NCBI RefSeq assembly: GCF_900115955.1
Contig: NZ_FOYL01000009.1
Coordinates: 186,001-250,000, forward strand
Reading direction: 5' to 3'
Length of the DNA: 64,000 bases
From: Lentzea waywayandensis
GTDB taxonomy: Bacteria; Actinomycetota; Actinomycetes; Mycobacteriales; Pseudonocardiaceae
This document shows, in pieces, positions 34,756 through 43,113 of this stretch. The notes under the pieces are model-generated. The model worked only from the letters and a program-made list of their open reading frames with translations, made no database searches and had not been told where the DNA came from. Every line of letters begins with the position of its first letter. The first letter of the stretch is position 1. The position numbers were made by a program, and so were the translations under genes.

Positions 34756-35906
34756 GAACGGTCGCGGTGGCCGGTGCGTCGCTGGCCGGGCTGCGCTCCG
34801 TTGAGGAACTGCGCAAGCAGGGCTTCGACGGACGGATCGTGGTCATCGGCGAGGAACCGCACGCGCCCTACGACCGTCCACCGCTCTCCAAGGCGTTCCT
34901 TCGAGGCACGATGCCGGCCGAGGAACTCGCGCTCTCCGACGACGACTTCGGCGCCGAATGGCGGCTCGGCGTCCGCGCTGACCAGATCGATCCCTCGACC
35001 GGTTCGCTGTACCTGTCCACCGGCGAGATCCTGCGCGCGGACGGCGTGGTGATCGCGACCGGCGGCCGTCCCCGCACGCTTCCCGGCACCTCGGACCTGG
35101 CCGGCGTCCACACCCTGCGCACTCTCGACGATGCCGTTGCCCTGCAAGCCGATCTGCTGCCGGGTGCCCGCGTCGTGGTCGTCGGCGCGGGATGGATCGG
35201 CGCCGAGGTCGCGTCCACGTGCCGCGCGCTCGGCCACGAGGTGACCGTCGTCGAGGCCGCGCCGGTGCCGATGGAACGCGCGCTCGGGCCCGTGCTCGGC
35301 TCGCTCTGCGCCGACCTGCACGCCGACCACGGCGTCGACCTGCGCCTGGGCGTCGGCGTGGCTTCGTTCGCGCACAACGGTTCCAGGGTGACCGGTGTCG
35401 TGCTGCGCGACGGCACGCACCTGCCCACCGACGTCGTGGTGGCCGGGATCGGCATGGAGCCCGCGACCGGCTGGCTCGCTGGCTCCGGCCTCGCCGTGGA
35501 CAACGGCGTGCTGTGCGACACCGGCTGCGTCACGTCCATCGCGTCCGTGGTTGCCGTAGGCGATGTGGCCCGTTATCGCACCGCTGCGGGAAGTCACGTC
35601 CGGCACGAGCACTGGACTAACGCGTCGGAACAGCCGGTCGTGGCCGTTCGCAACCTTCTCGCGGGCGCGACCGTGGAGACGTTCCGGCCGTCCGGTTACG
35701 TCTGGTCCGACCAGTACGGTGTCCGCCTTCAGCTCGCGGGCGAGACCGGCGGCGCGGACGAGGTGGCCGTGATCGACGGGTCGCCGGACGACCGCAGGTT
35801 CGTCGCCGAGTTCCGCCGCGCCGGCCGGCCCGTCGGACTGCTCGCCATGAACAACGCCAAGCTGTTCGGCCGTCTGCGCCGTCAGCTCACCGCGCCGGTG
35901 TCATAG
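34752..35906 (+). CDS. FAD-dependent ferredoxin reductase
   Basis: A 384-residue oxidoreductase of the dioxygenase ferredoxin reductase family. It has an N-terminal dinucleotide site (VAVAGASLAGLRSVEEL), the PYDRPPLSKAFL motif, an NADH-binding GxGxxG site (VVVVGAGWIGAEVAS), VVAVGDVARYR, and the C-terminal reductase domain. It should move electrons from NADH to the upstream Rieske ferredoxin. The GTG start overlaps the ferredoxin stop. The 3' end overlaps the convergent SDR by six bases. Confidence 0.9.
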   Translation: MRTVAVAGASLAGLRSVEELRKQGFDGRIVVIGEEPHAPYDRPPLSKAFLRGTMPAEELALSDDDFGAEWRLGVRADQIDPSTGSLYLSTGEILRADGVVIATGGRPRTLPGTSDLAGVHTLRTLDDAVALQADLLPGARVVVVGAGWIGAEVASTCRALGHEVTVVEAAPVPMERALGPVLGSLCADLHADHGVDLRLGVGVASFAHNGSRVTGVVLRDGTHLPTDVVVAGIGMEPATGWLAGSGLAVDNGVLCDTGCVTSIASVVAVGDVARYRTAAGSHVRHEHWTNASEQPVVAVRNLLAGATVETFRPSGYVWSDQYGVRLQLAGETGGADEVAVIDGSPDDRRFVAEFRRAGRPVGLLAMNNAKLFGRLRRQLTAPVS

Positions 35907-36683
35907 GCAGTCCAGGATGGCGGCCGTCCGCTTCTCCAGGTGCGGCCGCACGTCGTAGCCGGTGAAGATCCACGGCGAACGCTTCTCCATGCCCGCCAGC
36001 ACCATCTCGCCCACGGCGTCGATGCTCGGCCCGCTCCGGAGGAACGCCTCGACGCCGGGCACGAGGTCGTCCCGCACCGCGACGCCCGCGCTCGCCGTCC
36101 TCGTGTTCGCGATGATGCCCGTGTCGACCGGTCCCGGGCACAGCACGCTCACGTCGATGCCGTGCTCGGCCACGTCGTGGCGCAGCGACTCCGACAGACC
36201 GACGACCGCGAACTTGGCCGTCGCGTACAGCACGTTCCCGTCGGACACGAGCCCGGCGCCCGACGCGGTGTTCACGACGTAGCCCGCCCGGCGCTCGATC
36301 ATGCGCGGCAGGAACGTCTGGATCCCGTTGACCACGCCGGTCAGGTTCACGCCGAGGGCCAGGTCCCACTTCTCGTAGGTCAGCTCGGCGGCGGGGGCGT
36401 ACGGCGCGATGCCGGCGTTGTTGAACAGCAGGTCCACGGGCCCGAGCGCTCGTTCGGCCTGGCCGGCGGCCTTCTCGAACACCTGGCGGTCGCGTACGTC
36501 CAGCCGATACGTCCGCACGGCCGTCACCTGGGACAGCCCTTCCTCGGCGCTGGCCAACGACTCCTCGTCGACGTCGGCCAGCGCGAGGCTCACACCCCGG
36601 TGCGCGAGCGCCCTCGCGATGCCCAGGCCGATCCCCCTGCCGCCGCCGGTCACGAAGGCGACCGAGCCCTTCCAGTCCCGCAT
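35901..36683 (-). CDS. Short-chain dehydrogenase/reductase
   Basis: A 260-residue classical SDR. Cofactor motif VTGGGRGIGLGIARAL, then NNAG (LLFNNAGIAPYAP), the catalytic Ser in VNTASGAG and YATAK (Tyr-x-x-x-Lys). The Asp in LALADVD favours NAD(H). The substrate is unknown. A GAGGGG ribosome site precedes the ATG. It is divergent from an MFS transporter with 62 bases between, so the two may share control by the TetR regulator at 38005. Confidence 0.86.
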   Translation of the reverse strand: MRDWKGSVAFVTGGGRGIGLGIARALAHRGVSLALADVDEESLASAEEGLSQVTAVRTYRLDVRDRQVFEKAAGQAERALGPVDLLFNNAGIAPYAPAAELTYEKWDLALGVNLTGVVNGIQTFLPRMIERRAGYVVNTASGAGLVSDGNVLYATAKFAVVGLSESLRHDVAEHGIDVSVLCPGPVDTGIIANTRTASAGVAVRDDLVPGVEAFLRSGPSIDAVGEMVLAGMEKRSPWIFTGYDVRPHLEKRTAAILDCL

Positions 36684-36745
36684 GGGAACACCCCTCTATG
36701 TTGACCTGATGACACTATGTCGACCAACACAGTAGCCTGCTCAGC

Positions 36746-38008
36746 ATGCCTCTCAGTCAGCAATCGGCGCCGACATCGCTCCGAAAGGTCCTCGCCGCGG
36801 GCGGCCGCGCCACCATCGGCGTGCTGGTCGGCCTCCAGGTGCTGGACAGCGTCGACAACGTGATGTTCGTGGTCTTCGCGCCCGAGATCCGCGAGTCGCT
36901 CGGCATCAGCACGGCGGCCGTCGGCGTCCTCGGGGCACTGGCCGGCGTGATGGTCGCTCTCGCCGCGCTCCCGCTCGGCCTGCTGGGCGACCGGCACCGC
37001 CGCACCACGATCGCGGGCGTAGCCACCCTCGTCTGGGCCACGGCCGCCGGAGTACTGGGGACGGTCCAGAACCTGTGGCAGGCCGTCGCGGTCCGCGTGG
37101 TCGCGGGCGTCGGCAAGGCCAACGAGGGCCCGATCCAGTCGTCGCTGCTGGTCGACGCCTACCCGCCGGCCGGGCGAGGGCGGGTGCTCGGGCTGCACCG
37201 CGGCGGGCAACCCCTCGGCATCGTCACCGGTCCCCTGCTGGCGGCGGCTTTCGCGGCGTTCATCCCCGAGGAGCACGAGCCGTGGCGCTGGGCGTTCGGC
37301 TTCCTCGCCGTGCCCGCGCTGCTGCTCGGCCTGGTCGCGCTGCGCCTGCCCGAGCCGGTCCGCGAGCACTCCACCGCCACGCCGCGCGGGGCGGTGAAGG
37401 ACCTCAGAAAAATCCCCACGTTCGTAGGGGTGATGGTCGCGCTCGGCGCGTTCGGCATCTCCGTGACGACGGTTCCGATCTACCTCAACGTGATTCTCGA
37501 AGAGCAACTCGGGCAGGGCGCCGCGGCTCGCGGCGTGATCACGGCGGTCTGTGCGGTGGGCGGACTGCTCGGCGCGGCACTCGGCGGGATCTCGAGCGAC
37601 CGGCTGTTCCGGCGCAGTCCCCCGGCGTGCCTTCACCTCGCGGCCGGCGCGCTTTCCGTGCTGGGCATCGGGTTCGCGGCGCAGGCGTACGCGCCGGACG
37701 TGACGACCTACGTGGTGATCGGAGTCGTCACCCAGGCGATGACGTTCGCCGGCATCGTGCCGCTGAGCCTGGTCGTGGCCTCGGTGACGCCGAAGGAGTT
37801 CCGGGCGACGGCGTTCGCGCTGGTCGGCGTCTTCACGGCGGTGGTCGGAGGCCTCGGCGGCGCGGCACTCACCGGGGTGGCGGAGAGGTTGTGGGGCGTG
37901 CAGACCGCGGTCGCCGTGGTGGCGCCGGCGGCCTCGATCATCGCGGGCCTGGTGCTGATCGGGACCGCTCGGCACGTGCCGCACGACCTCGCCCGGGTCG
38001 TACGATGA
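36746..38008 (+). CDS. MFS transporter
   Basis: A 420-residue polytopic protein with about 12 helices. Its loop 2-3 motif LGLLGDRHRRTTIAGVATL is the MFS signature, and RVVAGVGKANEGP is in the next segment. It resembles spinster/sugar-transporter-like permeases. The substrate is unknown. The stop overlaps the downstream TetR start (ATGA), a layout common for an efflux pump with its own repressor. Confidence 0.85.
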   Translation: MPLSQQSAPTSLRKVLAAGGRATIGVLVGLQVLDSVDNVMFVVFAPEIRESLGISTAAVGVLGALAGVMVALAALPLGLLGDRHRRTTIAGVATLVWATAAGVLGTVQNLWQAVAVRVVAGVGKANEGPIQSSLLVDAYPPAGRGRVLGLHRGGQPLGIVTGPLLAAAFAAFIPEEHEPWRWAFGFLAVPALLLGLVALRLPEPVREHSTATPRGAVKDLRKIPTFVGVMVALGAFGISVTTVPIYLNVILEEQLGQGAAARGVITAVCAVGGLLGAALGGISSDRLFRRSPPACLHLAAGALSVLGIGFAAQAYAPDVTTYVVIGVVTQAMTFAGIVPLSLVVASVTPKEFRATAFALVGVFTAVVGGLGGAALTGVAERLWGVQTAVAVVAPAASIIAGLVLIGTARHVPHDLARVVR

Positions 38009-38622
38009 TCGCCGTGAACTCCCCTGGGCAGCGCCGGATCGACGAGATCGGCGACGAGAGCCGTCGCCGCATCCTGGACGCCGCCGAGGAGCTCTTCGCC
38101 GAGCGCGGGTTCGACCGCACGTCCTTTGTGGACATCGCGAAGCGCTCGGGCATCAGCCGCGGCTCGATCCCGTGGCACTTCAAGAACAAGGACGGCCTCG
38201 TGATGGCCGTGGTGGAGCGGGTGGTCGGGCGGATCTGGCCGGCCGAGCGCTACGAGTCCGTGCCGTCGCTGACCGAGGTGTTCGCCGAGACGGCCGAACT
38301 GCTCAGGAGCGGCAACTCCGCGCTGGTGTTCATGATCCTGGTCGAGGCCCTGAGCGACCGCGGTGTCGTGCACGAGCAGTACCGGGAGTTCTTCGCCCGG
38401 CGACGCGAGGGCATCGAGGTCCTGCTGCGCCTCCGGCGCCCGGCCACGGCCGATCCGGAGAAGGCCGCCGAGCAGGAACGCACCGCCGCCGTGACGCTGA
38501 ACGGCGCGCTCCTGGGCATCCACCTCCAGGCACTCGTCGATCCGGAGAACGTCGACCTCGACGCGGCACTGGTGTCGATCGCGACGATGTTCGACCGGAA
38601 CCTCGCCGACGTCTGGCGTTAG
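38005..38622 (+). CDS. TetR-family regulator
   Basis: A 205-residue regulator. The HTH is at residues about 18-65: RRRILDAAEELFAERGFDRTS and ISRGSIPWHFKNKDGLV. The C-terminal ligand domain includes LIVLVEALSDR-like sequence (FMILVEALSDRG) and QYREFFARRREG. Translationally coupled to the MFS gene. It probably regulates that gene and the divergent SDR. A GTG eight bases later is an alternative start. Confidence 0.87.
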   Translation: MIAVNSPGQRRIDEIGDESRRRILDAAEELFAERGFDRTSFVDIAKRSGISRGSIPWHFKNKDGLVMAVVERVVGRIWPAERYESVPSLTEVFAETAELLRSGNSALVFMILVEALSDRGVVHEQYREFFARRREGIEVLLRLRRPATADPEKAAEQERTAAVTLNGALLGIHLQALVDPENVDLDAALVSIATMFDRNLADVWR

Positions 38623-38654
38623 CGCCGCAGCCGGTCCAGGGTCAGGTTAAAACT

Positions 38655-38682
38655 AGAACGGTTTCAGTTTCGGAACCGTTCT
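38655..38682. promoter_or_regulatory. Candidate TetR operator
   Basis: AGAACGGTT (38655-38663) and AACCGTTCT (38674-38682) form a perfect 9-bp inverted repeat with a 10-base spacer, 15 bases upstream of the TetR start at 38698. This is a classic autoregulatory location. Confidence 0.72.
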
Positions 38683-38697
38683 GGCTATCCTGGCGCC

Positions 38698-39267
38698 ATG
38701 ACGGGCAGACGCGACCGCAAGAAGGCGGCGACCCGCAAGGCCCTGGCCGACGCGGCACTCGAACTCTTCCTCGAACGCGGCTACGACAACGTGACCGTGA
38801 AGGAGATCGCCGAAGCGGCGGACACCGCGATCGCGACGCTGTTCGCACACTTCCCGGCGGGCAAGGAAGCCCTGATCCTGGACGACAGCGGCGAGCGGGA
38901 GGCCTCCCTGACAACCGCGATCCGCGAACGCCCGCAAGGCACCTCCCCGCTCGACGCCCTGCACGCCTTCTTCGCCGGCCGGGCGCCGTTCCGCGAGGAC
39001 CTGCCCGCGGAGTACCGGCGGCGCATGGACCTGATCCTGGCCACACCGGCGCTGTGGGCCTACGCCCGCACAGTCTGGATCGCCTGTCAGGACACGCTCG
39101 CCGCGCTGCTCGCCGAGGCCGCCGGTGTCGACGAACCCGACGACTCGCTGCACGTGCTGGCCCGCTACGTCCTGGAGACCCCCGACCTGGCCTCGGCCCG
39201 GCCCGATCGCGCCGCCGCGCTCGCCGAGGCCTTCGCCCATCTCAAGCGAGGATGGCCCGCCCTGTGA
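38698..39267 (+). CDS. TetR-family regulator
   Basis: A 189-residue regulator. HTH residues about 8-55: KKAATRKALADAALELFLERG and the recognition region DTAIATLFAHFPAGKEAL. The C-terminal region (FREDLPAEYRRRMDLIL, WIACQDTLAALL) resembles the TetR mycofactocin-like group of actinobacteria. It overlaps the SDR start at 39264 (GTGA) and so is likely to control that gene as well as itself through the palindrome at 38655-38682. Confidence 0.88.
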   Translation: MTGRRDRKKAATRKALADAALELFLERGYDNVTVKEIAEAADTAIATLFAHFPAGKEALILDDSGEREASLTTAIRERPQGTSPLDALHAFFAGRAPFREDLPAEYRRRMDLILATPALWAYARTVWIACQDTLAALLAEAAGVDEPDDSLHVLARYVLETPDLASARPDRAAALAEAFAHLKRGWPAL

Positions 39268-40103
39268 ACGTCCTGGTCACCGGCGGCAACGCCGGCATCG
39301 GCTACTTCACCGCCGAACAACTCGCCGAGGCGGGCGCGTCCGTCGTGCTCGGCAGCCGTTCCCAGACCAAGGCCGACGCAGCCGCCGACGCCATCCGCGC
39401 CCGCGTCCCCGGCGCCGTCGTCCGCCACCTGCCGCTGGACCTGGCCGACCTGCCGTCGTTGAAGTCCTCGGCAGACGGACTCGATCCTCTCGACGCGGTC
39501 GTGTTCAACGCGGGCATCGCCGATGCCGAGCCCGAGATCCTGTTCGCCACCAACCATCTCGGCCACTTCGCGCTCGCCTACTGGCTGGCGCCCCTGCTCA
39601 CGTCCGCCCGGATCATCACGGTCGGCAGCTTCGCCGCCCGCTCCGAACGCCTCGACCTCGACGACCTCCAGTCCCTAGAGGAGCGCGACACGAAACGCGC
39701 CTACGGGCGCTCCGAGCTGGCCCAGATGAGCTTCGGCTTCGAACTCGACCGCCGTCTGCGCGCGGCCCACAGCAAGGCGATGAGCGTCGTCGTCCACCCC
39801 GGCGGAGCCCTGGACTCCCTGACCCCCTCACGCCCGGGCGTCCACACCCGTCCCGCGTCCACCCGGATCGCCGGACTCCTGTTGCACGGCAAGGACTCCG
39901 GCGCACGGCCGGCGGTGCACGCCGTGCTGGACCCAGCGGTCGAAGGCGGGCAGCTCTGGGGTCCGCGTCAGTTCGGCCTGCGCGGCAAGCCCCACCTGGA
40001 ACAACCGCACGCGCACATGACCGACGAGCAGACCGCGAAGAAGCTCTGGGACAAGAGCTGTGAGCTGACCGGCCTCGACCTAGGCGAGGTCCTCGGCCTG
40101 TAG
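39264..40103 (+). CDS. SDR-family NAD(P)-dependent oxidoreductase
   Basis: A 279-residue SDR of the retinol dehydrogenase/WWOX-like kind. Cofactor motif VTGGNAGIGYFTAEQL, SRSQTK suggesting NADP(H), VVFNAGIADAE, and the active-site region VGSFAARSE. Tyr and Lys of the usual YxxxK are altered: the corresponding sequence reads AYGRSELAQMSF, so only Tyr-x-x-Ser is seen. Activity may be unusual or lost. The GTG overlaps the TetR stop; an ATG at 39252 is the alternative. The 3' end overlaps the convergent LAL regulator by 24 bases. Confidence 0.78.
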   Translation: MNVLVTGGNAGIGYFTAEQLAEAGASVVLGSRSQTKADAAADAIRARVPGAVVRHLPLDLADLPSLKSSADGLDPLDAVVFNAGIADAEPEILFATNHLGHFALAYWLAPLLTSARIITVGSFAARSERLDLDDLQSLEERDTKRAYGRSELAQMSFGFELDRRLRAAHSKAMSVVVHPGGALDSLTPSRPGVHTRPASTRIAGLLLHGKDSGARPAVHAVLDPAVEGGQLWGPRQFGLRGKPHLEQPHAHMTDEQTAKKLWDKSCELTGLDLGEVLGL

Positions 40104-42977
40104 CTCGGCCCGCGACGACACCCCGAGCTTGCGCAGCACCCGTGCCGCGTGCTGCTCGACGGTCCGCGGCGACAGGAACAGCACGTCGGCGATCTTCCGG
40201 TTGGTGTGCCCGGCGACCAGCAGCCGCGCGACCTCCTGCTCGCGCGGCGACAGCTCGTCGCCGTACCCACGCCTGCCCCGCCGCGACGGCTTGCCGCCAC
40301 CGATGCCGCGCAACTGGTGCCGGCACCGGGCCGCGTCACGGGTGGCGCCCAGGCCGTCGAACGTGTCGACGAGCGCCGACAGGATCTCCGCCGCCTTCTC
40401 CTGGTCACCGGGCAGAAGACACGCAGCCTCGCGTTCGGCGACCAGCGCGGTGAGGTACGGCGCGGGCAACGCCGAGTACCTGTCGGCGGCCTCCCGGTAG
40501 AGCGACACGGCGGGGTCGAGCCGGCCGCGCGCCTCGGCGAGCAGGCCGCGGCACCAGGCCAGCGCGGCGAACGCCATCGGGGCGTCCCGGCCCTCGATGC
40601 CGGCGGCGATCTCCTCGATCAGCGTCTCGGCGTCGGTCTCGCGCCCGGCGGCGAGGAACGTGGCCACGGCGACCGGACCGAGTTCGGTCGCCCACACCCA
40701 CACGCCCTTGGTGCGCACGATCGTCAGGCCGCGGTCGACATCGACGCAGGCACGGGTGATCTCGTCCTGGGCCAGCATCGTGCGAGCGAGCGCCGCGCAG
40801 CCCGCGATGGCGACCGGTGTGATCGACTCCTCGGGGGCGAACGCGCCGGTCTCGGTGAGGTAGCTGGTCGCCTCCGCCCACTCGCCCCGCGCCGTCGCCA
40901 GCGAACCCAGGATCAGGCACAGCTCGCTGGCCAGCGGAAACAGGTCGCGGTACTCGTCGAGCAGGGTCTGCGCCCGGTCCGCGAGGCCCTCCCAGTCGCC
41001 GGTCAGCCAGTCGAGCCGGGCCCTGGTCGCGTGCGCGGTGCTCGCGACGAACGGGGCACCGCACTCCGCCGCGTACCGCAGGCCGTTGCGCAGCAGGTCG
41101 GCGCACAGCTCGAAGTGACCGGTCGTGGTCAGCGCGTCGGCGAGGTTGCAGTGGGCGCGGGCGAGCTGGCGCAGCTCACCCGGGGTGGAGGCGGGCAGGA
41201 ACTCCAGGCGCTCCAGCACGGCCGGGTCACCGGTGTGCATCCGCGACCCGATCTCGTTGGCGTACAACGACATCTTCAGCTCGGGATCGTCGGACTCCGC
41301 ACGGGCGCGGGCCGCCCGGCCGAGCCACGGCAGCACCTCGCTCATCGGGGTGCCGCCCAGGTAGGACAGTCCCAGCACGGCGGCCCCGCGGGCGGCCAGG
41401 TCCGGGCGCTCGGTGAGGTCGGCGACCGCCCGTTCGAGCTCGGAACGGGCCTCCTCGACACCGCCCGCCTGCCGGATCAGCAGCACGCCCCGGTACAGGC
41501 GCACCTGGCCGCGCGCGGCGGTCGACAGGCGGCGGTCGGACAGCAGGCGTTCCAGCGCCTCGGCCGGATCGAGCTGGTCCAGGCCCTGGTGGGCGATCTG
41601 GCCGAGCTTGATCGCGAGCCGGTCGACGTCGGCCGCGGGCACGGCGGGATCGAGCAGCAGCCGTTGCAGCAGGGCGGTGGCGGTGGCCGCGTCGCCGTTC
41701 TCGACGGCCCTGTCCGCGGCGGCCTCGCCGTAGTGCAGCCACTCGGACGTGCGTCCGGCGCGTTCGCTGTGTTCGGCGAGCTGGACCAGCGGACGCGGTT
41801 CGACCTGGTCGAGCACCTCGACGGCACGGCGGTGCAACTCCTGCCGGTCCGGTCCGCCCAACGTGTCGTACACGGCCTGCTGAGCCAGCGCGTGCCGGAA
41901 GCCGTACCGCCGTGCGTCGACCTCGTGCAGAACATGGCCCGTCAGCGCGTGTGTCAGGGCGGCACGACTCTCACTGATCTCGGCCACCTCGCCGAGCAGT
42001 TCAACGGACGCGGGCGCGCCCAGCACGGCGGCGGCCTGGACCAACCGCGTGGCAGCGGCGGGCAACGCGGCCAGGCGCTCCGCGATGGCGTCACGCAGCA
42101 GCACGGGCACCTCCACGTTGTCGAGCAACCGTCGAGCCGTGGCACCGTCCGCGTGCACGGCTCCGGCGGGATTCCGCAACGCCCGCAACGTTTCCTCGAC
42201 CACGAACGGGATGCCCGCCGTGCGCTCGTGCAGCTTGGCCGCGAACTCCAGCGACACGGGCTCGCCGTCGAGAATCGCGGACGTCAGCGCCCGCACCTCC
42301 GCGACGTCGAGCGGTCCGAGTTCGAGCAACGCGCTGGTGATCCCGGTGGGCGGCCGGTACGCCGATCCCAGGGGGACACCGCCCGGCACGTCCTCGCGCC
42401 GGTAGGTGACCACGATGGACAGATTCGCCGGCGGGTCGCCCATCAGGAACCGCAGCAGCTGCCGGGATCCGTCGTCGGCCCAGTGCAGGTCCTCGACGAC
42501 CAGCAGCACCGGCCCGAGCACGCCGATCAGCTCGCGCATCCCGCGGAACAACCGATGCCGGTCGGCCCGTGGATCACCGGTCGGCGGCGGTGGCGCGGGC
42601 AGGTACTCGGCGAGTTCCGGTAACAGTGAACCGAGCACACCCGACACCGGGCTCAGCCGTGAATGGTTGCGCGCCAAGCGTTCCGTGCAGTCGCGCAACG
42701 CCTCCAGCACCGCGCCGTACGGGAACGGCTCTCCCACCGGCTGGCAGTGGCCCATGAGGACGACGATCGGGCCGAGATCCGCGTCGAGGAGCTCACGCAC
42801 CAGGCGTGACTTACCGACGCCCGCCTCACCCTCGATCATGATCACCGCGGGGTGGCTCGGCACGGCGGCGCGCAGCGCGCCGAGCTGGTCACCTCGCCCC
42901 ACCAGCACCGGCGAGCTGGTGCGCATCAGTCCGCCGGGGTCGCAGCGCCGCGCCCTGGACTTCGGTGTCCGGCTCAT
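40080..42977 (-). CDS. LAL-type LuxR regulator with AAA ATPase domain
   Basis: About 965 residues. The N-terminal AAA/NACHT-like ATPase has Walker A (IEGEAGVGKSRLVREL) and Walker B (VLLVVEDLHWADDGSRQLL). The middle is helical TPR-like repeats rich in Ala and Leu. The C-terminal HTH reads LSPREQEVARLLVAGHTNRKIADVL and SPRTVEQHAARVLRKLG. Large ATP-binding LuxR regulators activate target promoters in response to small molecules. It is divergent from the S8 proteases, with a palindrome between. Start at ATG 42977 assumed; ATG 42926 (MRTSSPVLVGR) is at least as good. Confidence 0.9.
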   Translation of the reverse strand: MSRTPKSRARRCDPGGLMRTSSPVLVGRGDQLGALRAAVPSHPAVIMIEGEAGVGKSRLVRELLDADLGPIVVLMGHCQPVGEPFPYGAVLEALRDCTERLARNHSRLSPVSGVLGSLLPELAEYLPAPPPPTGDPRADRHRLFRGMRELIGVLGPVLLVVEDLHWADDGSRQLLRFLMGDPPANLSIVVTYRREDVPGGVPLGSAYRPPTGITSALLELGPLDVAEVRALTSAILDGEPVSLEFAAKLHERTAGIPFVVEETLRALRNPAGAVHADGATARRLLDNVEVPVLLRDAIAERLAALPAAATRLVQAAAVLGAPASVELLGEVAEISESRAALTHALTGHVLHEVDARRYGFRHALAQQAVYDTLGGPDRQELHRRAVEVLDQVEPRPLVQLAEHSERAGRTSEWLHYGEAAADRAVENGDAATATALLQRLLLDPAVPAADVDRLAIKLGQIAHQGLDQLDPAEALERLLSDRRLSTAARGQVRLYRGVLLIRQAGGVEEARSELERAVADLTERPDLAARGAAVLGLSYLGGTPMSEVLPWLGRAARARAESDDPELKMSLYANEIGSRMHTGDPAVLERLEFLPASTPGELRQLARAHCNLADALTTTGHFELCADLLRNGLRYAAECGAPFVASTAHATRARLDWLTGDWEGLADRAQTLLDEYRDLFPLASELCLILGSLATARGEWAEATSYLTETGAFAPEESITPVAIAGCAALARTMLAQDEITRACVDVDRGLTIVRTKGVWVWATELGPVAVATFLAAGRETDAETLIEEIAAGIEGRDAPMAFAALAWCRGLLAEARGRLDPAVSLYREAADRYSALPAPYLTALVAEREAACLLPGDQEKAAEILSALVDTFDGLGATRDAARCRHQLRGIGGGKPSRRGRRGYGDELSPREQEVARLLVAGHTNRKIADVLFLSPRTVEQHAARVLRKLGVSSRAELQAEDLA

Positions 42978-43004
42978 CCGCACCGATGGTAGGTGAAAGA
43001 CGGG

Positions 43005-43022
43005 TATCCCTACGTAGAGATA
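43005..43022. promoter_or_regulatory. Palindrome in the LAL regulator/S8 protease intergenic region
   Basis: TATCCCTACGTAGAGATA is an 18-base palindrome with one mismatched pair. Its complement contains CGTAGGGATAC, nearly the same as CGTAGGGGTAC at 48215-48225 upstream of the S1 protease gene. A LuxR-type binding site is the simplest reading. Confidence 0.55.
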
Positions 43023-43113
43023 TCCGGATTGTTCGCCGTTCCCGCTCGCCCGATGGTGATCCGCACGTGGTCGCCCACCCCTGCCGAGGCGGCCGGAGAA
43101 CGGAGAACCAGAG

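Noticed and set aside
36700..36721. TetR operator between the SDR and MFS genes (GACACTATGTC)
   Set aside because: A 4-3-4 dyad is too short to separate from chance and no second copy was seen.
38172..39251. Upstream extension of the SDR frame into the TetR genes
   Set aside because: The frame crosses both TetR genes and is not protein-like; SDR homology begins at about 39264.
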